Assembly: GCA_019347725.1 (NCBI GenBank)
Contig: JAHWKV010000074.1
Span: 1 to 6,001 of the forward strand
Reading direction: 5' to 3'
Origin: Actinomycetota bacterium
GTDB lineage: Bacteria; Actinomycetota; CADDZG01; JAHWKV01
DNA length: 6,001 bases
Under the pieces are notes generated by a model, which was given only the letters and a program-made list of their open reading frames with translations, had not been told where the DNA came from and ran no database searches. Of this stretch, positions 1-5,297 are shown piece after piece; position 1 is the stretch's first letter; every line of letters starts with the position of its first letter. Position numbers and translations under genes: made by a program.

Positions 1-313
1 AAGTTGCGCCGCGCGATCGCCGCCTGACGCCGCCGGTTCGCGAGTGCCTCGCGCACCTCGCGCACCGTTTCGGCGGTGACCGCGCCCGAGATCTCGATGA
101 AGCGGAAGCCGAGCGGGCGGATGTCCGACTCGTAGACGGAGTAGCGGTTCACCACGATCGGCTTCCCGTAGAAGACCGCCTCCACCAGCGCGTTCCCGTA
201 CCCCTCGTAGAGCGACGGGTAGGCGAAAGCCCTGGCGCCGGCGTATACCTCGGGCAGATCCTCTTCCTGCACGAAACCGGTGAAGATCACGGACTCGCGG
301 GCCTCTCCGGTTT
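1..313 (-). other. GT4 glycosyltransferase C-terminal fragment within the chimera
   Basis: Residues from about 381 onward read as the nucleotide-sugar-binding half of a GT-B, family 4 glycosyltransferase: VIFTGFVQEEDLPEVYAGA, then PSLYEGYGNALVEA with glutamates 8 residues apart (EX7E), then GKPIVVNRYSVY and ESDIRPLGF. The NRYSVY...DI.PLGF run resembles GT4 enzymes that act on small solutes such as glucosylglycerate. That substrate link is from memory of the family and is weak. The N-terminal acceptor-binding domain of about 200 residues is absent, so this part alone should not be a working transferase. Sequence resembling the family's C-terminal helices is still running at the window edge, so only a few dozen residues are probably missing. 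The left border is approximate, within about 30 bases. Confidence 0.75.
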
Positions 314-1451
314 CCGCGGCCTCGTAGATGTCGTCGGCGACCTCCAGGTCGGCAATCTCGGCTAGAGCCGCCCGATTTGCCTGCGGGTCGTGACCCACGA
401 CGTGCGCCCCGGCGCCCCTTAGCAACCGAACCAGGTTCAAAGCCGGCGATTCCCGGACGTCGTCGGTACCGGCCTTGAACGCCAGCCCCAGCACCAAGAT
501 CCGCTTGGACTCCAAGTTCCATACGGCATCTTGAACCTTGTCGAACGTGGCTCTAAGCGCCTCACGGTTGATGTGGGATATCTCGTCCAGCAAGCCGAAG
601 TCGTAGCCGAGCTGCGAAGCCGCCGCCTTGAACGCCAAAAGGTCTTTGGGAAAGCAGTAACCGCCGAAGCCGATCCCGGCGTTTAAGAACTCTCTGCCGA
701 TGCGCGGATCGGAGCCCATGATGTCGGCGACCCGGACCACGTCCGCACCCGAGGCTTCGCAGATGCGCGCCAGTGCGTTGGCAAACGAGATCTTTAGCGA
801 CAAGAAAGCGTTGCAGGCGTGCTTGGCCAGCTCTGCGGTGGAGATGTCCGTAGCGAAGTACCGGCAGCCGGCGTCCAGCACGCCGGCGTAAAGCTCCCGC
901 ATCACCTCGTGCGCCTCGGGGTCTTCCGCGCCGACCAGGATTCTCTCCGGCTCCAGCGAATCCGCCACGGCGGCCCCCTCACGCAGGAACTCCGGGGAGG
1001 AGACCAAGGTGATCTTGTGCTTGCAGCCTCGAGCGAACAAGCGGTGCAACCGGTCGGCGGTATGCACCGGTACGGTGGATTTTTGGACCAGGACCACATC
1101 GCCGTCGACGTGCTCGGCCACCGCGGTGGCGGCGGCTTCCACCGCCATCAGGTTGGCTTCCCCGTCCGCCCTCGCCGGGGTGCCCACGCATATGAATACG
1201 CAGCGGGCGCCGCTAAATGCGCTTGGAGCGTCCTTGGTGAAGCTCAAGTGTCCCGACGAGGATGTCTCGTCGACGAGTTCCTGCAGCCCGGGTTCAAAGA
1301 AAGGCATCTCTTTGCGCTGCAACGCCTCCACCTTGGCGCTGTCGGAGTCGAGTCCCACGACCTCGTGGCCAAATTTTGCAAGCGTGGCCGCGGTTACCAG
1401 GCCGACGTGCCCGACACCGATGACGGCTACTTTGATATACCTACCTCCCAA
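1..1451 (-). CDS. UDP-glucose 6-dehydrogenase fused in frame to a GT4 glycosyltransferase C-terminal half (partial, chimeric)
   Basis: My own reading of the minus strand gives 483 codons without a stop, open at the window edge. Numbering from TTG 1451, residues 6-380 are a UDP-glucose/GDP-mannose dehydrogenase, which oxidises UDP-glucose to UDP-glucuronate in the cytoplasm for surface polysaccharides. Visible are the Rossmann motif GVGHVG (12-17), EFLREG (154-159), K210 and N214 of the active-site helix, the catalytic cysteine in GFGGYCFPKD (C266), and FKAGTDDVRESP (325-336) of the UDP-binding domain. After about residue 380 the usual end of that domain is missing. The frame continues as a GT4 sequence with an EX7E motif (E416, E424). 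The gene lies 16 bases after the biotin ligase stop on the same strand, so it is probably cotranscribed. No ATG or GTG start is present. TTG 1451 is the only usual start near the N-terminus. The dehydrogenase identity is firm. Whether the chimera is functional, a decaying gene or an assembly misjoin is open. Confidence 0.85.
   Translation of the reverse strand, partial: MGGRYIKVAVIGVGHVGLVTAATLAKFGHEVVGLDSDSAKVEALQRKEMPFFEPGLQELVDETSSSGHLSFTKDAPSAFSGARCVFICVGTPARADGEANLMAVEAAATAVAEHVDGDVVLVQKSTVPVHTADRLHRLFARGCKHKITLVSSPEFLREGAAVADSLEPERILVGAEDPEAHEVMRELYAGVLDAGCRYFATDISTAELAKHACNAFLSLKISFANALARICEASGADVVRVADIMGSDPRIGREFLNAGIGFGGYCFPKDLLAFKAAASQLGYDFGLLDEISHINREALRATFDKVQDAVWNLESKRILVLGLAFKAGTDDVRESPALNLVRLLRGAGAHVVGHDPQANRAALAEIADLEVADDIYEAAETGEARESVIFTGFVQEEDLPEVYAGARAFAYPSLYEGYGNALVEAVFYGKPIVVNRYSVYESDIRPLGFRFIEISGAVTAETVREVREALANRRRQAAIARRN
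1444..1449 (-). promoter_or_regulatory. Shine-Dalgarno site before the dehydrogenase
   Basis: The minus strand reads GGGAGG here. Seven bases downstream, at 1436-1434, is the in-frame codon ATC, immediately before KVAVIG, exactly where homologues normally have their first methionine. The only conventional start, TTG 1451, lies upstream of the ribosome binding site and overlaps it. The site therefore fits a start at the ATC codon better than at the TTG. Confidence 0.5.
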
Positions 1452-1467
1452 TCCACCTGACTTGAGC

Positions 1468-2235
1468 TCAAACTGATGTCCTGAGATGCACCACCTCGCC
1501 GGCGCTTACGACCTTCCCGCCGGCTAGGACGAGTGCTCCGGCCGCATCCACGTCCTCGGCCACATCTTCTACCGATTCGCCGGAACATTCCACCCTTACC
1601 CTGGCGCCAAGCGTGTCACACAAAGCTCGGTAACTGTCGATCAGCCCGTAGGGCAAGGAGTCGTAAAGAGAGGCGAACTCTTCGACGGTCTCCCCGAGCA
1701 TCCACAAACGGTCGAACCGGCGCCCGGCCGCCAGGCTCATGCTGGTGGCGGTGCCCTGCAAGGGCAAGGGAAACTCGCTCATATTGACATTTATCCCTAC
1801 CCCTAGGACCAGAGCCCTACGCTCGGATTCCACCAGGACGCCGGCAACTTTTCTACCGTCAACAACAACGTCGTTGGGCCACTTGAGGGACGCGCTGATT
1901 CCCCCCTCGCGCAGACATCGGCAAACGGCTACCCCGGCGGCCAGGCCCACCAGTGCCCATCGCTCGGCGCCAAAGCGCGGGCGCAAAACCATCGAAAACA
2001 GCAAACTGCTGCCCGCCGGCGCCACCCAGCTGCGGTTCAGCCGGCCCCGGCCGGCACTTTGGTAGTCGGTGAGTAGCAGGCTGCCGTGCGGGGCACCGTC
2101 TTTAGCCCACTGCATCGCAGCTCGATTAGTGGAGTCACATTCCGCGAGGTAACGAGCCGCGGGGACCCAGGCCGGCAGGGCCTGCATGAGCCGATTCTGA
2201 TCGATTGAGCCGTCCACGACGCCAAAGCCTCCCAT
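1468..2235 (-). CDS. birA: Biotin-protein ligase (BirA-type, no DNA-binding domain)
   Basis: Biotin-[acetyl-CoA carboxylase] ligase: activates biotin with ATP to biotinyl-5'-AMP and transfers it to the lysine of a biotin carrier domain. With ATG 2235 the protein is 255 residues. It shows the biotin/ATP loop GRGRLNRSW (62-70), KWPND (118-122), the KVAGVLVE strand with K129, and VLGVGINVN (143-151), followed by the small C-terminal SH3-like domain (about 207-250). The N-terminal helix-turn-helix of the E. coli repressor form is absent, so it is probably only an enzyme, as in other actinobacteria. It is divergent from the carboxylase alpha gene, whose carrier domain is its obvious substrate. ATG 2235 has no ribosome binding site. 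GTG 2217, ten bases after GGGAGG, is a real alternative that would remove six residues. A longer reading up to 2400 runs through the carboxylase gene and is unlikely. Confidence 0.9.
   Translation of the reverse strand: MGGFGVVDGSIDQNRLMQALPAWVPAARYLAECDSTNRAAMQWAKDGAPHGSLLLTDYQSAGRGRLNRSWVAPAGSSLLFSMVLRPRFGAERWALVGLAAGVAVCRCLREGGISASLKWPNDVVVDGRKVAGVLVESERRALVLGVGINVNMSEFPLPLQGTATSMSLAAGRRFDRLWMLGETVEEFASLYDSLPYGLIDSYRALCDTLGARVRVECSGESVEDVAEDVDAAGALVLAGGKVVSAGEVVHLRTSV
2228..2233 (-). promoter_or_regulatory. Possible ribosome binding site deciding the biotin ligase start
   Basis: The minus strand reads GGGAGG directly after ATG 2235 and ten bases before GTG 2217. If it is used for initiation, the protein starts at the GTG with MDGSIDQNRL. 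If not, the ATG start would be leaderless or lack a Shine-Dalgarno site. The spacing is slightly long, so this is suggestive only. Confidence 0.3.
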
Positions 2236-2268
2236 GAAAAAACAGGCGTCATTCCGGCGGCGGCACGC

Positions 2269-2280
2269 GCCTTCTAAGGC
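2269..2280. promoter_or_regulatory. Small palindrome in the divergent birA/carboxylase promoter region
   Basis: The sequence gcctt-ct-aaggc is a perfect inverted repeat of 5-base arms. It lies six bases upstream of the putative -10 box of the carboxylase gene, near where a -35 element would be, and inside the 67-bp gap shared with the biotin ligase. It could be an operator for a biotin or lipid regulator, but the arms are short and chance is not excluded. Confidence 0.25.
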
Positions 2281-2286
2281 AGCCGC

Positions 2287-2292
2287 TAGAAT
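2287..2292 (+). promoter_or_regulatory. Putative -10 box of the carboxylase alpha gene
   Basis: TAGAAT matches the TATAAT consensus at five of six positions and ends ten bases before ATG 2303. Transcription would then begin within a few bases of the ATG, giving a leaderless or nearly leaderless mRNA, common in actinobacteria. This agrees with the absence of a Shine-Dalgarno site. I see no clear -35 element. Confidence 0.5.
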
Positions 2293-2302
2293 CGACACTC
2301 TT

Positions 2303-4057
2303 ATGGCCAGGATACGCAAAGTCTTGGTGGCCAACCGCGGCGAGATAGCCATCCGCATCTTTCGGGCATGCAGGGACCTCGATATCGCCACGGTCGCCAT
2401 CTACTCGGAAATCGATCGCGACGCACTGCACGTGCATTATGCCGACGAGGCCTTCTTCGTCGGCGACACCGCCCCGGCCAAAAGCTACCTGAGCATCCCC
2501 AGGATCCTTCAGGCAGCAAACCTAGCGGGCGCCGACGCCATCCATCCCGGCTACGGCTTCTTGGCGGAGAGCTCGGCGTTTGCCGCCGCCGTGACCGAAG
2601 CCGGTCTGATCTGGATCGGCCCGCCGGCGGACGCCATCGAACAGGCCGGGGACAAGGTGTCGGCTCGCAAAATTGCCGCCGCGGCGTCCGTGGCCAGCGT
2701 GCCGGGAACCTCGGAACCCATCTCCGGACCCGAGGAGATCAAGGCGTTCGCCGCCGAACATGGATGGCCTGTGGCGCTGAAGGCGGCCAAGGGAGGCGGC
2801 GGCCGGGGGTTTAGGGTCGTCAAGAGCCTCGATGAGGCCCTCGAGGCATTCGAGAGCGCCACCCGGGAGGCCGAGGTCTCGTTTGGCAGCTCCCAGATTT
2901 ACCTCGAGCGATACCTGGAAAATCCGCGGCATGTGGAAGTCCAGATCATCGCCGACACCCACGGCAACGTCGTGCACCTGGGCGAGCGCGACTGTTCACT
3001 GCAACGACGCCACCAGAAACTAGTAGAGGAATCACCGTCACCGGCAGTAGGCCCCGAGCTGCGCAAGCAGATGGGTGAGGCCGCGGTGCGCCTGGCCAGG
3101 CAGGTGGGCTACTCCTCGGCGGGTACCGTGGAGTTCCTGCTCGAGCAGAACGAAGCCGGGCCCGAATTCTGGTTCCTGGAGATGAACACCCGCCTACAGG
3201 TGGAGCATCCCGTCACGGAGCTGGTAACCGGACTGGACCTGACTCAGCTGATGATCCAGGTGGCCCAAGGCGACGAGCTCGGTTTCGACCAAGCTGATGT
3301 GACCTTCCGCGGCCACGCCATCGAGTGCCGGATCAACGCCGAGAACCCGGCACAGGACTTCCTTCCCAATCCCGGCAAGATCGAAAGGTACCAAGAGCCG
3401 TCGGGTCCGGGAGTGCGGGTCGACGCCGGAGTGCGGGCGGGCGGCATGATATCGGCGCACTACGACTCGCTGATCTCCAAGCTCATCTGCTACGGGGGTA
3501 CGCGGGATCAGGCCATCAAGGCCATGCTGCGGGCGCTGGACGAATACCGGATCGGGGGTTTGGTAACGACCATCCCGTTCCATCAACTGGCGCTGTCGAG
3601 CCCTTGGTTCGGTGCAGGGGACTTTTCAACCAAGACCGTCGAGAACGCCATGGACCTGTCCGAACTGGACGTGGGACCGATGGGAAGATCGGCAGCACCG
3701 GCCGGTCACCGCCGGTACTCGGTCGAGGTGAACGGAAAGCGGTACGAGGTGAAGGTCCTGGAGAGGTCCCAGACGCTGCGGCAAAAGCCGCGGCCGCCGG
3801 ATCTCAGCCCATCCGCCGGCCTGGGCAGCTCGGGTGACGAGCTGACCGCCCAGATGCAGGGCACGGTCGTCAAGGTCTTGCGCAAAGTGGGCGATGAGGT
3901 CGTAGCCGGGGATCCGATCCTGGTCCTGGAGGCAATGAAGATGGAGAATCAAGTCACCTGCCATGTGGACGGAGTGGTCAGCGAGATCAGGTTTCAGCCG
4001 GGCCAGACGGCCAGCATCGGAGCGGTGCTGGCCGTCGTAACCCCGACTGATTCCTGA
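2303..4057 (+). CDS. Acetyl/propionyl-CoA carboxylase alpha subunit (biotin carboxylase + biotin carrier)
   Basis: The ATP- and bicarbonate-using half of an acyl-CoA carboxylase: it carboxylates its own biotin, and a separate beta subunit (not in this window) transfers the carboxyl group to acetyl- or propionyl-CoA for fatty acid synthesis or propionate use. The 584 residues hold the biotin carboxylase N domain (KVLVANRGEIAIR, 6-18), ATP-grasp domain (glycine loop GGGGRG 164-169, ERDCSLQRR 228-236 with C231, EMNTRLQVEHP 293-303 with R297), C-terminal domain to about 450, a linker, and a carrier domain from about 514 with biotinyl lysine K546 in EAMKMEN. Length and domain order match mycobacterial AccA3. 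ATG 2303 was chosen because homology begins just after it and a -10 box lies just upstream. An ATG at 2234 would add 23 unsupported residues. All key residues are intact. Substrate preference depends on the missing beta subunit. Confidence 0.95.
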   Translation: MARIRKVLVANRGEIAIRIFRACRDLDIATVAIYSEIDRDALHVHYADEAFFVGDTAPAKSYLSIPRILQAANLAGADAIHPGYGFLAESSAFAAAVTEAGLIWIGPPADAIEQAGDKVSARKIAAAASVASVPGTSEPISGPEEIKAFAAEHGWPVALKAAKGGGGRGFRVVKSLDEALEAFESATREAEVSFGSSQIYLERYLENPRHVEVQIIADTHGNVVHLGERDCSLQRRHQKLVEESPSPAVGPELRKQMGEAAVRLARQVGYSSAGTVEFLLEQNEAGPEFWFLEMNTRLQVEHPVTELVTGLDLTQLMIQVAQGDELGFDQADVTFRGHAIECRINAENPAQDFLPNPGKIERYQEPSGPGVRVDAGVRAGGMISAHYDSLISKLICYGGTRDQAIKAMLRALDEYRIGGLVTTIPFHQLALSSPWFGAGDFSTKTVENAMDLSELDVGPMGRSAAPAGHRRYSVEVNGKRYEVKVLERSQTLRQKPRPPDLSPSAGLGSSGDELTAQMQGTVVKVLRKVGDEVVAGDPILVLEAMKMENQVTCHVDGVVSEIRFQPGQTASIGAVLAVVTPTDS

Positions 4058-4079
4058 ATCGAAAAGATCCCTATTCGGG
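4053..4079 (+). terminator. Weak hairpin between convergent genes
   Basis: CCTGAAT (4053-4059) can pair with ATTCGGG (4073-4079), seven pairs with one U-G on the plus-strand RNA and a 13-base loop. It spans the 13-bp gap between the carboxylase stop and the reductase stop. No U-tract follows, so it is at best a weak termination or 3'-end structure. Confidence 0.2.
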
Positions 4080-4742
4080 CAAACCGGCGATCTTGAGACC
4101 GGCGCCCGGGTCCAGCTTGTAGCGGATGTTGATACCGATCAGCAGCGCAGTCAGCGACTCGAGGATTCGGGCATTCTCAAGGGGACCGCAGTCGACGAAG
4201 CGGGCACCCGCAATCTTGCCGACGAGCCCCTGGACCACCCTACGGGCCGCCATGTCACCGGCAACCAGCACGTCGCCGCCCAGTTCGTGGTCGGTATCAA
4301 CCAGCTTTGCGCCCATGACGGTGTGGAAACCGGAGGCCACGGGGAATTCCATACCTAAAATGCTCTTGGCCTGCTGGGCAACGGAGCCTTCCCAGATGCC
4401 CATCACCCGGGTGGGCTTTCCGCCCATCTCGCTGGCCAGAGGAACGTTGCAGTCCAGGATCGTGGCGCCTTCGGTTAGGGAAGGCTTGATTGCCTTGTAC
4501 GTGTCGGCCAGCCCCGGGTACGGGACGGTCACAACGACCAGTTCGGCGTCTTTGACCGCGTTCTCATTGGCGTCACCGCCGACCGTGACGTTGCCGCCCA
4601 GCGCCTCGGTGGCCTCGCCTGCGATCCGCTGTGACTTCTCTGCGGCCCGTCCCCCGATCACGACGTCGTCTCCTGCCTTTGCGCATCGGAGTGCTATTCC
4701 GTAACCAATTCCGGCGGTGCCGCCAACTACCGCTACCTTCAT
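4071..4742 (-). CDS. npdG: NADPH-dependent F420 reductase (F420H2:NADP+ oxidoreductase)
   Basis: Transfers hydride between NADP(H) and the deazaflavin coenzyme F420, setting the cytoplasmic pool of F420H2 for F420-dependent enzymes. The 223-residue protein starts with a Rossmann fold, KVAVVGGTAGIGYG (2-15), and has GGRAAEK (30-36), where R32 sits at the position that reads the NADP 2'-phosphate in the archaeal enzyme. Further matches to the Fno/NpdG family are VTVPYPGLAD (71-80), VASGFHTVMGAK (135-146) with H140 near the flavin, and DCGPLENARILESLT (184-198) near the C-terminus. Length is normal. ATG 4742 is preferred over TTG 4760 because AAGGGAG lies four bases upstream of it and homology starts at MKVAVVGG. 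The gene appears to be single, converging on the carboxylase gene. Confusion with other NADP-binding reductases (ProC-like) is the main alternative, and the C-terminal signature argues against it. Confidence 0.9.
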   Translation of the reverse strand: MKVAVVGGTAGIGYGIALRCAKAGDDVVIGGRAAEKSQRIAGEATEALGGNVTVGGDANENAVKDAELVVVTVPYPGLADTYKAIKPSLTEGATILDCNVPLASEMGGKPTRVMGIWEGSVAQQAKSILGMEFPVASGFHTVMGAKLVDTDHELGGDVLVAGDMAARRVVQGLVGKIAGARFVDCGPLENARILESLTALLIGINIRYKLDPGAGLKIAGLPE

Positions 4743-4746
4743 GAGA

Positions 4747-4753
4747 CTCCCTT
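4747..4753 (-). promoter_or_regulatory. Ribosome binding site of the F420 reductase gene
   Basis: AAGGGAG on the minus strand, four bases before ATG 4742. It decides for this ATG over the upstream in-frame TTG 4760, which has no such site. Confidence 0.55.
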
Positions 4754-4760
4754 TGGTCAA

Positions 4761-4789
4761 GTTATTGCGCCAATTCCATGGCCGGACAA
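4761..4789 (-). promoter_or_regulatory. Possible promoter of the F420 reductase gene
   Basis: On the minus strand TTGTCC (4789-4784), a 17-base spacer and AATAAC (4766-4761) each match four of six consensus positions. Transcription would start roughly at 4755-4753, giving a very short leader. If this is the real promoter, the repeats further upstream would not lie in the mRNA leader. Confidence 0.35.
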
Positions 4790-4831
4790 ACGCTAACTGG
4801 GCAACATCTTAAGGGCCGGGCCACGAGGGCT

Positions 4832-4937
4832 GCTCCGATGGGGGCGCTGCGGCCGCCGGTCGACGGGCGACGGGCCTTGCTTTGCCGGCTTGGTGACGGC
4901 GGCAGGCACCGGCGACCCGCTCGTCGCTTATCGGAGC
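4832..4937. repeat. Nested inverted repeats (106 bp)
   Basis: GCTCCGAT (4832-4839) is matched by ATCGGAGC (4930-4937), eight perfect pairs. Inside it GCGACGGGC (4867-4875) pairs with GCTCGTCGC (4919-4927), nine pairs with one G-U on the plus-strand RNA (an A-C mismatch on the minus strand). Inside that GCCGG (4884-4888) pairs with CCGGC (4909-4913). The nesting suggests a branched RNA hairpin or a cruciform. The high GC content makes some short pairs expected by chance. Confidence 0.45.
4898..4915 (-). repeat. Inverted third copy of the repeat end
   Basis: Read on the minus strand, these 18 bases equal the plus-strand sequence at 5085-5102 except for one G/A difference. They also match 4989-5006 at 15 of 18 positions. 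This is an inverted copy of the start of the two direct repeats described at 4987 and 5083, far beyond chance for a region this size. Confidence 0.7.
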
Positions 4938-4986
4938 CCCCCCTTGCGTAGCCAGATCCTCGTCGCGAGACACTAATGCTCCTCGC

Positions 4987-5051
4987 TCTCGCCGGAACTT
5001 GCCGCCTTTGCATCCCCTGCAACAGGCAAGTCTCGGGTGAGCGTTCCTCTG
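4987..5051 (+). repeat. Imperfect direct repeat, copy A
   Basis: Aligns without gaps to 5083-5147 (offset 96) with 52 of 65 positions identical by hand count. Shared blocks include tctcgccgg, the 13-base ccgcctttgcatc, caggcaagtc, tgagc and ttcctc. Within it CTTGCC (4998-5003) and GGCAAG (5025-5030) form a stem enclosing a smaller one, TTGCA/TGCAA (5008-5012 and 5018-5022). I do not recognise the family. Confidence 0.75.
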
Positions 5052-5082
5052 ATGGAAGCAGGTGGCCTATGTAAGGAGCGCA

Positions 5083-5153
5083 TCTCGCCGGTGCCTACCG
5101 CCTTTGCATCTCCTCCGGCAGGCAAGTCCCAGATGAGCATTCCTCCGGCGAGA
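5083..5153 (+). repeat. Imperfect direct repeat, copy B, bounded by a 9-bp inverted repeat
   Basis: Second copy of the 65-bp repeat. It is enclosed by TCTCGCCGG (5083-5091) and its exact complement CCGGCGAGA (5145-5153). An inner stem joins 5092-5099 (tgcctacc) with 5117-5124 (ggcaggca): eight pairs with one G-U if the RNA is read from the minus strand, but an A-C mismatch if from the plus strand. The inner and outer stems abut directly on one side, which would let them stack. This gives a compact 71-base folded unit. Confidence 0.7.
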
Positions 5154-5282
5154 GAAGGGGGCCCGCGTGGGTGTCTGTGAATATCTATGAGGGCAAAGAC
5201 GTTGAGGGGGCGGTGCGGGAGCGACTTTGAGTTTTGGAGCGGATCGCAACGGCAGAAAGAGCGCTGCTGGCAAAAGGTGTTC

Positions 5283-5288
5283 TAGACT
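5283..5288 (+). promoter_or_regulatory. Putative -10 box of the sdhCD operon
   Basis: TAGACT, four of six matches to TATAAT, ends nine bases before ATG 5298, almost the same placement as the TAGAAT box before the carboxylase gene. No Shine-Dalgarno site is seen before this ATG, so a leaderless transcript is likely. No clear -35 element is visible. Confidence 0.45.
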
Positions 5289-5297
5289 GACCGGCGT

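Larger units (their letters stand above)
4743..5297. other. 555-bp intergenic region with repeats, no convincing gene
   Basis: This is the gap between the divergent F420 reductase and sdhC genes. Reading frames of 86 codons (4762-5022, minus) and 157 codons (5067-5540, minus) exist. They are rich in Arg, Pro, Ser and Gln, match no family I recognise, lack ribosome binding sites, and the second overlaps sdhC antisense. I regard neither as coding. What the region does contain is two direct repeats, an inverted third copy, several strong inverted repeats and promoters at both ends, each listed separately. Confidence 0.7.

Noticed and set aside
819..1476. Long plus-strand frames of 213 and 155 codons
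   Set aside because: Both are antisense to the dehydrogenase, whose minus-strand frame contains all catalytic motifs. They show no domain of their own.
2234..2302. Longer carboxylase reading frame starting at ATG 2234
   Set aside because: The added 23 residues resemble nothing in the family, contain the -10 box and palindrome, and the ATG overlaps the biotin ligase start. Family homology begins just after ATG 2303.
2236..2400. N-terminal extension of the biotin ligase to 2400 (minus)
   Set aside because: It would be read antisense to the well-conserved carboxylase N-terminus and adds no recognisable domain such as a helix-turn-helix.
4762..5022. 86-codon frame on the minus strand
   Set aside because: Arg/Pro/Ser-rich composition, no ribosome binding site, no recognisable domain, and it covers the nested inverted repeats and copy A.
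4987..5147. CRISPR array or insertion sequence
   Set aside because: Only two direct copies, diverged by about 20%, with a 31-bp gap, no transposase and no target-site duplication seen.
4987..5153. Known riboswitch classes (glycine, cyclic-di-GMP, cobalamin, FMN, SAM) for the tandem repeats
   Set aside because: The tandem layout recalls glycine riboswitches, and GATGCAAAG on the minus strand recalls the GACGCAAAG of cyclic-di-GMP-I aptamers. The rest of each consensus core is missing, so no class can be assigned by eye.
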